Source: Flavobacteriales bacterium (lineage in GTDB: Bacteria > Bacteroidota > Bacteroidia > JANQJC01). Taken from it: a DNA stretch of 64,000 nucleotides. A program made the translations under genes and the position numbers. Below, one piece after another: positions 46,635 to 55,134 of this stretch. The notes under the pieces were generated by a model. That model was not told where the DNA came from and did no database searches. It saw only the letters and a list, made by a program, of their open reading frames with translations. The stretch is from NCBI GenBank assembly GCA_028281825.1, contig JANQJC010000100.1:113932-177931 (forward strand). Reading direction: 5' to 3'. How positions within the stretch are numbered: the first letter of the stretch is position 1; the number at the start of each line of letters is the position of its first letter.

Positions 46635-47470
46635 TGGGTAGGATGCGCTTACTTTTTTTAATGGTGCTAATTCTAGCACCTACAGCACATTTATTTGCAC
46701 AAGACATTTATGACTATCAAAGCTCGAAGAAGTATGCTGAATACTTATTGAGAACCAAGCAATATGAATTGGCTTCGAGTGAGTATGAACGTATTTTGTT
46801 TTTCAAGCCTGATAATGATACTGTGAAGTATACTTTGCTACGTAGCTATCGCCTTTCTGGTAATATTGATGCAGGTATAAAGAGGATGTATAAGCTTTAT
46901 AATACGCCAGAAACAGCCCATCATGAAAGTGCCATTGAATATACCAGGCTCATGTTAAGCGCAAGGCTATATGATGGGGCGCGGCAGTATCTTGAAAAAA
47001 ATCAAACGCTCCCCAATAGGGATAAGGATATACTCACATTGCAAACAGAGCTATTTTGTGAGAACTACAAAAAGGCCGACACCTTGCTCAACTACTTTGA
47101 GAAAGACGAGTCCATATTGATTAGGGAATATAGGGCCATTACAGATGATGCCTTGGCTTACAAGCGAAAAAGCCCTGGTTTGGCTATGGCGATGTCAGCG
47201 GTGGTGCCAGGAACAGGAAAAATATACACTGGTGACTGGAAAGATGGACTCTTTAGTATGATAATGATAGGTGGTTTTGCCTGGCAATCATATCGGGGCT
47301 TTAGGAGTAAAGGAACCAGTAGTGTATATGGTTGGGTTTTTGGAGGTATAGGATTTGGTTTTTACGTTGGCAACTTGTATGGTTCCTTTAAAGCGGCCAA
47401 AAGGCGAAACCACGTTAAGCAACACGATATAGAAAGAAGGCTTGAAGCGAATTTTAATAATAATTATTAG
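46634..47470 (+). CDS. Secreted TPR protein with C-terminal DUF5683/TM2-like region
   Basis: 278 residues. The signal peptide ends ...HLFAQ. TPR-like helices follow (residues 25-165), then PGTGKIYTGDWKDGLFS and two hydrophobic helices, the P-G-x-G-x-x-Y-x-G hairpin of TM2/DUF5683 proteins. It resembles the next gene in design. The ATG overlaps the yidD stop and its own 3' end overlaps the next gene by 29 bp, so the three are coupled. Confidence 0.7.
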   Translation: MGRMRLLFLMVLILAPTAHLFAQDIYDYQSSKKYAEYLLRTKQYELASSEYERILFFKPDNDTVKYTLLRSYRLSGNIDAGIKRMYKLYNTPETAHHESAIEYTRLMLSARLYDGARQYLEKNQTLPNRDKDILTLQTELFCENYKKADTLLNYFEKDESILIREYRAITDDALAYKRKSPGLAMAMSAVVPGTGKIYTGDWKDGLFSMIMIGGFAWQSYRGFRSKGTSSVYGWVFGGIGFGFYVGNLYGSFKAAKRRNHVKQHDIERRLEANFNNNY

Positions 47471-48278
47471 TTGCCTTGCCCTCGCAGGCTATTCACAAAC
47501 TGTGGGTGAAACCGTGGCCTTTGCTGATGAGCAGCAGAGCATGGGCCATCATGATATTGCTGTGCAAGCCTATAAGCGGGCGCTGTTTTTTCAGGATAAT
47601 AGCTACAACGAAAACATATTTCTGCGCATTGCAAATTCATACCATGCGCAAGAAAAATACGCTGATGCGGCTAAGTACTATGATTTAGCCTATGCATATG
47701 AGACAGATGAGGAAACTAAAACTGAAATTACACTCAAAAACGCGCTTTGTCTCTTAATCGAGCAGGAATATCCACTCTCTTTACTAGAGCTCTTCTCTCT
47801 GGAAGAGGGGTTGAATGAGGCGCAACAAGGCCAAAGAGACTTTTACGCGGCTATCGCTTATTTTGGAATGAATGAATTTGACAAAAGTGAGCAATACTTT
47901 AAAACCTGTGTGAGTACTGATGAAGAGAAGCAAGAAATAGAAAGGCTTTTTGACAAAAATGCCCGTATCAAGCTAAACCCAAAGACAGCTAAGGTATTGA
48001 GTATGATACTGCCGGGCTTAGGGCAGTTTTATGCAGGCGATATAAAAAATGGGCTCAATTCTTTGCTGTTATCAGCAGGATTGGTTGTACTTATGATTAA
48101 CACAGCTGTTCAATTTGCGGTATTTGATGCGCTTATTTCTGTTGGCCCCTGGTATCAGCGCTATTATACGGGAGGCTTCAAGAAGGCGGAAATAATAGCA
48201 CAGGAGAAGCTTTATAAAAAGCGTGAGATTATTTATCTGCAAATAATCGATATTATTGCTTTTTCAAACAATAAGTAA
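47442..48278 (+). CDS. Secreted TPR protein with TM2-like region (paralogue)
   Basis: 278 residues from a TTG at 47442, the only start that retains the signal peptide (LKRILIIIISCLALAGYSQ). Three or four TPRs cover residues 25-170. Then MILPGLGQFYAGDIKNGLNS and a hydrophobic helix repeat the TM2-like hairpin of the upstream gene. Similar length and order point to a diverged duplication. Function is unknown. Confidence 0.7.
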   Translation: MKRILIIIISCLALAGYSQTVGETVAFADEQQSMGHHDIAVQAYKRALFFQDNSYNENIFLRIANSYHAQEKYADAAKYYDLAYAYETDEETKTEITLKNALCLLIEQEYPLSLLELFSLEEGLNEAQQGQRDFYAAIAYFGMNEFDKSEQYFKTCVSTDEEKQEIERLFDKNARIKLNPKTAKVLSMILPGLGQFYAGDIKNGLNSLLLSAGLVVLMINTAVQFAVFDALISVGPWYQRYYTGGFKKAEIIAQEKLYKKREIIYLQIIDIIAFSNNK

Positions 48279-48280
48279 GC

Positions 48281-49213
48281 ATGGGTTGCAGAGTCCTGTA
48301 TTTCCTTCTTATATCTACTTTAAGTTGCCATTTGACCTTTGCCCAAAGTGAGGTATGCAATGACAACGGTGCTTTTCGAAAAAAAATTGAATCGGGGTTC
48401 GATGCAATATACAATAATGACCTTGCTGGAGCGTCAGTCATATCCAAAAGACTAAAAGCTGAGTGTCCAAATAATCCACAATCTCATTTGTTTGAAGCAA
48501 CCTATTTATGGTGGCATATCATTTCAGGTGATGATGGCGAGGAAAATTATGAGAAGATGGAGGCTAGCCTGGATAGGGCTTTGAGTAAATTGTCATCCGA
48601 TAAAAAAGCAAAAAACCTTAGTAACGAAGAAATTCATAATACCATTCTTATTTATGCCTATAAATCAAGGATAAAGATGTTTCAGGGCAAATACATTCGG
48701 GCAGTACAAAATCTTAACTCGTGTGTTGGCATGGTAGAACTCTCGTTCGGACGAGAAAATGAATTTGATTTGTTTAAACTTACCTCTGGCCTCTACAATT
48801 ATTTCATTGAGTTTGGTTATGAATATTCTGTGCTGGCAAGAGCGTATTTGATTTTTTTGCCTAGCGGCGACAAAGAAAAAGGGCTTAATTTTTTGAAGGA
48901 AGCCTCAAAAAGCAAGGATTTTATCATTAAAACCGAAGCGCACTATTTTCTTATGAAAATATACGGTGAGACTGAGGAGCAACCTAAATTAGCCCTTGGT
49001 TATGCAAAAGAATTGGTGAATGATTATCCTAACAATTTGCTGTTTAGGTATTATCTACATAAAATTATGCTGCAATTAAACATGAGTACGGGAGCAAGTG
49101 AGCACCTGAAAGCTTTACAAATGGCTGAAGAAAAAAAAGAACCAAACGCAGCGCATTTCTTAAAGTTGGCTCAAGAGGATTACAACATTTTTTACGCAAA
49201 AAAGAACAACTGA
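48281..49213 (+). CDS. Secreted TPR-like protein
   Basis: 310 residues with a signal peptide (to about 21). The rest is alpha-helical; repeats fit TPR (about 30-90, 215-290). It follows the previous stop by 2 bp, so it is probably in the same operon. No specific family is recognised. Confidence 0.65.
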   Translation: MGCRVLYFLLISTLSCHLTFAQSEVCNDNGAFRKKIESGFDAIYNNDLAGASVISKRLKAECPNNPQSHLFEATYLWWHIISGDDGEENYEKMEASLDRALSKLSSDKKAKNLSNEEIHNTILIYAYKSRIKMFQGKYIRAVQNLNSCVGMVELSFGRENEFDLFKLTSGLYNYFIEFGYEYSVLARAYLIFLPSGDKEKGLNFLKEASKSKDFIIKTEAHYFLMKIYGETEEQPKLALGYAKELVNDYPNNLLFRYYLHKIMLQLNMSTGASEHLKALQMAEEKKEPNAAHFLKLAQEDYNIFYAKKNN

Positions 49214-49220
49214 TATATCA

Positions 49221-49829
49221 ATGTCTTCATCTGACTATAAAAGGTTAATTGTATTTGTAAAAAACCCCGAATTGGGTCGGGTGAAGACACGTCTCGCAAA
49301 AACGGTGGGTGCCCAAATGGCATTAGATGTATACAACTACCTGCTGGAGATAACCCGCAATACCACCAAGGAGCTAAAATGCAATAAGGCGGTGTATTAC
49401 TCCAAGTTTGTCGATATGGACGATAACTGGCCGAATGATGTATTTGATAAGTTTGTTCAGAAAGGTGAAAACCTGGGTAAAAAAATGTGGAGCGCCTTTT
49501 CAGAGGCCTTTGACGAGGGTTTTGAAAAAGTGATGATAATTGGTAGTGATTGCCCACAGTTGTCGCAAGAAATAATTGAAATGGGGTTTGACCTTCTTGA
49601 GAGTGTTGATGTGGTGATAGGTCCGGCAAAAGACGGAGGGTACTATCTTTTAGGAATGAAAGACCCACTGGATTTTCTTTTTGAAGATAAAGAGTGGAGC
49701 ACAGATAGTGTATTTGAGGATACCGTAATGGATATAGTAACCGCTGGTAAGAAATATGCTAAGCTTCCCATGCTATCAGACCTTGATGATGCTTATGACC
49801 TTCATTTGGTGAAAGAGAAGTTTAAATAA
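49221..49829 (+). CDS. TIGR04282-family glycosyltransferase-like protein
   Basis: 202 residues. KRLIVFVKNPELGRVKTRLAKTVG, IGSDCPQLS and IGPAKDGGYYLLG are the hallmarks of the DUF2064/TIGR04282 family, a GT-A nucleotidyltransferase-like fold. Some members are annotated in arsenosugar biosynthesis because of co-occurrence with radical-SAM/selenodomain genes, none of which is here. The true substrate is unknown. Confidence 0.85.
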   Translation: MSSSDYKRLIVFVKNPELGRVKTRLAKTVGAQMALDVYNYLLEITRNTTKELKCNKAVYYSKFVDMDDNWPNDVFDKFVQKGENLGKKMWSAFSEAFDEGFEKVMIIGSDCPQLSQEIIEMGFDLLESVDVVIGPAKDGGYYLLGMKDPLDFLFEDKEWSTDSVFEDTVMDIVTAGKKYAKLPMLSDLDDAYDLHLVKEKFK

Positions 49830-49839
49830 TACTATTGAC

Positions 49840-51111
49840 GTGAACGAGGAGTTTCTTCACTACATTTGGAAATACACCAGTTTTGATGTCAAGAACCTCA
49901 CTACAACTTCGGGTGAGGAATTGCAAATTCTTAAAAAAGGCTTTTACAATACCAATTCCGGCCCTGATTTTAGTGACGCAAGAATAGAAATTGGGAGTAC
50001 AGTGTGGGCCGGTAATATAGAGGTGCATATTAAATCGTCTGACTGGGAAAAGCATAACCATTCTTCTGATAAAAACTACAATACTATTATTCTGCATGTA
50101 GTATATGAAGACGATAAGCCTGTCAGGCAAGCCAGTGGCGAGCTTATTCCTACACTTGAACTAAAGGAGAGAATATCAGGGAATCTCTATGGTAAGTATC
50201 TTTACCTGATGGGATCCAAGAATTGGATACCTTGCTCTAAAGAGTTTGGGAATGTAGACAGCTTTTCAAAAGAGAATTGGCTAGACCGCGTGCTGGTAAA
50301 TAGGTTAGAGCGTAAATCAGGGGAAATACTCCAGAGCGTGAAGCATTTAAGCAACGACTTAGAAGAAGCTTTTTATGTGCAGTTGGCAGGTAATTTTGGC
50401 TTCAAAATAAATACTGAACCCTTTAGGCGATTGGCAAGGGCCTTACCCTACAAGGTAATTGCCAAACATCGGTATAGTTTGGAGCAGGTAGAAGCCTTAC
50501 TCTTCGGGCAGGCTGGGTTACTTGAAGGTACATTTAAGGATGAATATCCAATCAAGTTGCAGAATGAGTATAAGGTGTTGAAAATCAAATTTGGATTGGT
50601 TCCGATTCCTTCACACACATGGAAATTTATGCGTACCCGCCCATCCAATTTCCCGACTATAAGGATATCGCAGTTTGCCAATCTCCTATACCATAATACC
50701 AATTTGTTTTCAACCTTGGTTGAAGCTGATAATTCTAAAGAAATAGAGAAAATTTTCGAGGTTTCCGTTTCTGATTATTGGCAAACGCATTATCAGTTTG
50801 ATAAGGAAAGTAAGAAAGTAACCAAGGCAATCGGGGAGAGCGGGGTGCAGAATATCATTATCAATACAGTAGTTCCCTTCCTGTTTGTGTATGCTAACTA
50901 CAAGGGCGATGGCGGTCTCAAGGATACAGCCCTAAAACTGCTGGAAAAAGTGCCTGCCGAAAAGAATTACATTACCAGGGGGTTTGACACCCTTGGTTAC
51001 AAGGCAGCTAATGCGGCTCGCTCCCAAGCTTTAATTGAACTGAAAAATGAATTTTGTACTCACAAAAAATGCCTAAATTGCGGCATCTCCAACCAAATAT
51101 TTAAAAACTAG
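49840..51111 (+). CDS. DUF2851 family protein
   Basis: 423 residues from a GTG. The N-terminal MNEEFLHYIWKY...F(N)TNSGPDFSDARIEIG...GNIEVHIKSSDW is the conserved DUF2851 signature. The C-terminal HKKCLNCGIS carries a Cys pair. The family is Bacteroidota-specific and uncharacterised; the acidic E-x-H...W motif suggests a nuclease-like core, but this is guesswork. It starts 10 bp after the preceding gene and ends 3 bp before the PspC gene. Confidence 0.85.
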   Translation: MNEEFLHYIWKYTSFDVKNLTTTSGEELQILKKGFYNTNSGPDFSDARIEIGSTVWAGNIEVHIKSSDWEKHNHSSDKNYNTIILHVVYEDDKPVRQASGELIPTLELKERISGNLYGKYLYLMGSKNWIPCSKEFGNVDSFSKENWLDRVLVNRLERKSGEILQSVKHLSNDLEEAFYVQLAGNFGFKINTEPFRRLARALPYKVIAKHRYSLEQVEALLFGQAGLLEGTFKDEYPIKLQNEYKVLKIKFGLVPIPSHTWKFMRTRPSNFPTIRISQFANLLYHNTNLFSTLVEADNSKEIEKIFEVSVSDYWQTHYQFDKESKKVTKAIGESGVQNIIINTVVPFLFVYANYKGDGGLKDTALKLLEKVPAEKNYITRGFDTLGYKAANAARSQALIELKNEFCTHKKCLNCGISNQIFKN

Positions 51112-51114
51112 GGT

Positions 51115-51339
51115 ATGGTAAACAGGATTACTTCCTTTTTTGAGAAGCAAGCATTTGGTGTTTGTGCCTGGTGGGGCGAAAAGCTGGGTATTAAAAGCTC
51201 AAGGATAAGGCTGTTTTTCATCTATTCATCCTTTCTTACTATAGGTTCTCCATTGCTGGTATACCTGGCGATGGCTTTTGTGCTCCAATTGAGAAATTAT
51301 GTGCGCCAAAGTGAAAGAGGGCGTGTGTGGGACCTTTAA
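51115..51339 (+). CDS. PspC-domain membrane protein
   Basis: 74 residues. FGVCAWWGEKLGI and SSRIRLFFIYSSFLTIGSPLLVYLAMAF match a PspC domain with one membrane hairpin. PspC proteins act in envelope stress sensing in enterobacteria; small versions like this in Bacteroidota are of unknown role. It sits in the middle of the 49221-53285 operon. Confidence 0.8.
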   Translation: MVNRITSFFEKQAFGVCAWWGEKLGIKSSRIRLFFIYSSFLTIGSPLLVYLAMAFVLQLRNYVRQSERGRVWDL

Positions 51340-51348
51340 TCCTTACGA

Positions 51349-52368
51349 ATGACTTCAGAAAATTCTGAACTGCCAAGATTTCCAAGGGTGTACATCCCCC
51401 TGTTCATCCTACTCATCATTATTTGTGCGGGTACAATAGGATATATGTCAATAGAGGGCTATAACTTCACCGATGCTCTTTTTATGACAGTGATTACCAT
51501 ATCTACGGTAGGTTTCAGGGAGATGCGTCCATTAACCACCAGTGGGCAGATGTTTACCATAGTTTTGATAATTTCGAGTATTGGTACATTTGCATGGGCC
51601 ATTACCGAGATAACCAAATATGTGGTTGACGGTGAGTTTAGAAGGCTCCTAAAAATATACAGAATGGATAAAACAATCGGAAAACTGGATGGTCATGTGA
51701 TAATATGTGGTTATGGAAGGAACGGAAGGCAAGCAGCAAAAAGCCTTCGAGATTGGAAACATCCATTTGTGGTGATTGAGGATAACACAGAGAAGCTTCA
51801 ACGACAGGATGATGATAAAAATATAGTCGTGATAGGGGATGCAACCCGCGAGGAAATATTGAAGAGGGCTGGCATAGATAGGGCAAAAGCTCTAATAACC
51901 ACTTTACCAAAGGATGCTGACAATTTGTTTGTGGTGGTAAGTGCTAAGTTTCTAAACAGAAACATTGAAATTATCAGCCGTGCATCTGAAGAGCATTCAG
52001 ATACTAAATTGAGGCAGGCAGGGGCTTCCAGTGTGGTGATGCCCGATAAAGTGGGTGGAGCGCACATGGCCTCATTAATATTAAAACCTGATGTAGTAGA
52101 GTTTATAGATGTTTTGACAGGTCAGGCAGATGTGGATATGCATTTGGACGAAATACCTTGCAAAGACTTGCACCATGAATTTCATAATAAGACTATCAAA
52201 GAATTGGAGATAAGAAAGAAATTCGGGGCTAATATTGTTGGCTTCAAAACAGGTAATGGTCAATACGTTATTAACCCCTCACCAGATACAAAAGTAATGG
52301 CTGATGCCAAGATATTTGTGTTGGGTACCCGCTCACAAATACAGCATATGAAAGAAGTAATCAGTTAA
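51349..52368 (+). CDS. Two-helix potassium channel with RCK/TrkA domain
   Basis: 339 residues. Two helices flank a pore loop whose filter reads TVGFR rather than TVGYG or TVGFG (about residue 53). A cytoplasmic RCK domain follows with GHVIICGYGRNGRQAA (NAD-type Rossmann) and a C-terminal TrkA_C. The overall layout is that of MthK-like channels. Loss of the last filter Gly may alter selectivity. Its stop overlaps the next ATG (TAATG). Confidence 0.82.
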   Translation: MTSENSELPRFPRVYIPLFILLIIICAGTIGYMSIEGYNFTDALFMTVITISTVGFREMRPLTTSGQMFTIVLIISSIGTFAWAITEITKYVVDGEFRRLLKIYRMDKTIGKLDGHVIICGYGRNGRQAAKSLRDWKHPFVVIEDNTEKLQRQDDDKNIVVIGDATREEILKRAGIDRAKALITTLPKDADNLFVVVSAKFLNRNIEIISRASEEHSDTKLRQAGASSVVMPDKVGGAHMASLILKPDVVEFIDVLTGQADVDMHLDEIPCKDLHHEFHNKTIKELEIRKKFGANIVGFKTGNGQYVINPSPDTKVMADAKIFVLGTRSQIQHMKEVIS

Positions 52369-53285
52369 TGAGTAAACTCAAAATACTTGTTACTGGTTCT
52401 AATGGTCTTTTGGGGCAAAAACTAGTTTACAAACTAAAAGACAATCCTAAAGCAGGACTTATCGCTACGGCAAGAGGTGAGAATCGCTTAATAGATAAAT
52501 CAGGTTATGAATATGTTGAAATGGATATCTCCAATAAGGTGTCGGTTGATTCTGTAATTGATAAACACAAGCCTGATTGCATTATCCATTGTGCTGCGCA
52601 AACCAATGTGGATTATTGCGAACTTAATCAAGAAGAGTGCAGGAAAACAAACATTGATGGAGTGAGCAATGTAGTTGATGCTTGTAAAAGGAATGGAGTT
52701 CATTTGGTGCATGTATCAACAGATTTTGTATTTGATGGAGAAGCTGGCCCATATCGAGAAGATGACATGCCCAACCCTGTTAGCTATTACGGCTGGAGTA
52801 AATGGGAAGGGGAGAAAATAGTGCAAGCCACCAATTTGAATTGGGCTATTCTGCGCACTATTCTAGTTTTTGGAATAACTGACAATATGAGTCGTTCCAA
52901 TTTTGCATTATGGGCAAAGCGGGAATTGGAGAATGGAAATACCATTAGAGTTGTGAATGACCAGTTTCGTGCACCTACTCTGGCTGAAGATTTGGCAGAC
53001 GCATGTATATCAGTGGCTTTTAGAAGAGCAGAAGGTATTTATCATATCAGTTCAGAAACCACTTATAGCGTATTACAGTTGGTTAAGAAAGTAGCTGACT
53101 TTTACAACTTGAATAAAACCCTGATACGACCCATCAGTAGCACAGCCCTCAATCAGCCTGCTAAGCGACCACCCCGCACAGGTTTTATTATCGATAGAGC
53201 CAAAAATGATTTAGATTTCAGGCCAACTAAATTTGAAGATGCGCTTGTTGTGTTGGATGGACAAATAGGGATGAAATTTCGATAA
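52368..53285 (+). CDS. RmlD-like sugar nucleotide reductase
   Basis: 305 residues. GSNGLLGQKLV binds NAD(P); HVSTDFVFDG and YYGWSKWEGE supply the catalytic Tyr and Lys. The C-terminus from 53208 on is duplicated after the following gene, and the duplicate encodes a different final segment (DGQLKR instead of DGQIGMKFR). The present end may therefore be a newly made one. It is the last gene of the operon that begins at 49221. Confidence 0.85.
   Translation: MSKLKILVTGSNGLLGQKLVYKLKDNPKAGLIATARGENRLIDKSGYEYVEMDISNKVSVDSVIDKHKPDCIIHCAAQTNVDYCELNQEECRKTNIDGVSNVVDACKRNGVHLVHVSTDFVFDGEAGPYREDDMPNPVSYYGWSKWEGEKIVQATNLNWAILRTILVFGITDNMSRSNFALWAKRELENGNTIRVVNDQFRAPTLAEDLADACISVAFRRAEGIYHISSETTYSVLQLVKKVADFYNLNKTLIRPISSTALNQPAKRPPRTGFIIDRAKNDLDFRPTKFEDALVVLDGQIGMKFR
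53208..53260 (+). repeat. 53-bp direct repeat, copy 1 (3' end of rmlD-like gene)
   Basis: Identical to 55007-55059 over 53 bp; the following four positions match with one change (A for G). This copy is part of the intact gene. Confidence 0.95.
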
Positions 53286-53396
53286 ATCAGTAAGTTTTCT
53301 TTAAATTAGAGACGGAATCATTCAGTCTGTCTGGGTGTTTTTATGATAGTTTTAAATTTATACTATGTATCCTGTAGGTTTGTAAAAATCATGCTC

Positions 53397-54998
53397 ATGA
53401 GAATTTTTACTTTCACATTAATTTTTTCGTTAATTGTCAGTACGGAAGTTATTGCCCAAAGTATTGATATATCCTTGGTTAGTCAACTCACTATTGGTGG
53501 GGATAACTTTGATGCCGCAACGAATATTCTAAAATTAAGTGATGGGGGTTATTTAGTTGGTGGGATATCTGATTCAAACATAAGTGGTGAAAAGACTGAC
53601 TCTTGCCGGGGAGATTTTGATTATTGGGTAATAAAACTAGATGCTCAATTCAATGAGGTTTGGCAACGCACATTTGGCGGTGATTCTTTAGATGGTCTCA
53701 ATTCCATGTTGCAAACCTCTGACGGAAACATTCTAGTTGGGGGAACTTCCAGGTCACAAACATCGGGTGATAAAACTGCTCAAAGTAAAGGCATAACTGA
53801 TATGTGGGTTATTAAAATTGATGCTAATGGAAATGAGATCTGGCAAAAAACTTACGGGGGCGATTCACATGAAAAGCTTAGGGATATAGTAGAGCTGGCA
53901 AACGGCAGATTGCTATTCAGTGGGCATTCAGATTCTGAAATATCAGGCGATAAAACTGCGCAGCCCAAAGGTTCCATAGACTATTGGCTTGTAGTGACTG
54001 ATAGCATAGGTAACGTGCTGTTTGACAAGTGCTATGGAGGTGATGATGTAGATGCTATAAATGACGCAAGCCTCTTGCCAAATGGAAATATACTCCTCAC
54101 TGGGAATACAACTTCACCTCTATCGGGAGACAAAACAGAGGAACTTTATGGATATATAAATATCTGGCTGGTTTGTCTAGATTCCACCAACTGGAGTGTG
54201 GTTTGGGACAAGACAATAGGAGGTAACACATTTGATATAAAGGCACGTACCGAAGTGTTGGATAATAGGATATATACTGCAGTAATTTCACAATCTGATA
54301 GTGGGGGAACAAAATCAGAGAATAGTAGAGGAGATTCAGACTACTGGATTACCTGCCTTGATATAAATGGTAACGTAATGTGGGATAAGACCATTGGAGG
54401 TGTAGCCAAGGAAGAAGGCATTGCAATAACGAAAACTTCTTCTGGGAACCTCTTGATTGGTGGTATTTCTCGATCAAATAGTTCATTTGAAAAAGAAGAA
54501 AACTCAAAGGGAGACTATGACTTATGGCCTGTTTGTATTGATACAAATGGCAATATAAAATGGCAAAAAACTATTGGGGGTTCATTATCAGATGGAATGC
54601 AGGCTGTCTTGGAAATATCCCCAAGCAACTATATTCTTTGTGGAAACTCTGAATCAACCATAAGTGGAGATAAAACAGATATAAGTAGAGGCTGGTTTGA
54701 CTATTGGATAGTTGAGGTTAGCTCCTCCGTTGGTATTTCTGAGACAGGAACACTTGAACTAACTATGTTTCCTAATCCCGCCTTTGAAGAACTGAGAATC
54801 TCTATACCCGCAAGTGTGGATGAAAATTATACCCTTCTGCTTAGTGACAACAACGGTAAAGTAATTATCAATCAGGCGCTTCGAGGTGGTTCTAATGAAA
54901 TAAATCTGGGAGACTTGAGTCAAGGTGTCTACACCGTATCAGTGCTCGACGAAATACTGAATATAGCTTCCCGTAAAATAGTGAAGCTAAACAGGTAA
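53397..54998 (+). CDS. T9SS-secreted seven-bladed beta-propeller-like protein
   Basis: 533 residues from the ATG at 53397; ATGs at 53391 and 53343 are alternatives, but 53397 gives the best signal peptide (MRIFTFTLIFSLIVSTEVIAQ). Seven repeats of about 60 residues carry the pattern SGDKT..S.G..DYW....D..GN..W.KT.GG, and the first and last are complementary halves, so a circular seven-bladed fold is likely. The C-terminus (FPNPAFEELRIS ... LSQGVYTVSVLD) is a T9SS type A signal. It is flanked by the 53-bp rmlD duplicates. The ligand is unknown. Confidence 0.8.
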   Translation: MRIFTFTLIFSLIVSTEVIAQSIDISLVSQLTIGGDNFDAATNILKLSDGGYLVGGISDSNISGEKTDSCRGDFDYWVIKLDAQFNEVWQRTFGGDSLDGLNSMLQTSDGNILVGGTSRSQTSGDKTAQSKGITDMWVIKIDANGNEIWQKTYGGDSHEKLRDIVELANGRLLFSGHSDSEISGDKTAQPKGSIDYWLVVTDSIGNVLFDKCYGGDDVDAINDASLLPNGNILLTGNTTSPLSGDKTEELYGYINIWLVCLDSTNWSVVWDKTIGGNTFDIKARTEVLDNRIYTAVISQSDSGGTKSENSRGDSDYWITCLDINGNVMWDKTIGGVAKEEGIAITKTSSGNLLIGGISRSNSSFEKEENSKGDYDLWPVCIDTNGNIKWQKTIGGSLSDGMQAVLEISPSNYILCGNSESTISGDKTDISRGWFDYWIVEVSSSVGISETGTLELTMFPNPAFEELRISIPASVDENYTLLLSDNNGKVIINQALRGGSNEINLGDLSQGVYTVSVLDEILNIASRKIVKLNR

Positions 54999-55006
54999 CA
55001 ACACAG

Positions 55007-55059
55007 GATTTAGATTTCAGGCCAACTAAATTTGAAGATGCGCTTGTTGTGTTGGATGG
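55007..55059 (+). repeat. 53-bp direct repeat, copy 2 (orphan rmlD 3' end)
   Basis: Identical to 53208-53260. In frame it would encode DLDFRPTKFEDALVVLDGQ followed by LKR and a stop at 55074. It has no start of its own. It is the trace of an insertion or duplication at the rmlD 3' end. Confidence 0.95.
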
Positions 55060-55134
55060 GCAACTAAAGCGTTGAATTTGCTGGTGTTGGCTTTTTTTCA
55101 GATAATTGTTCTTTATTCAAAACCCACCTCATAA

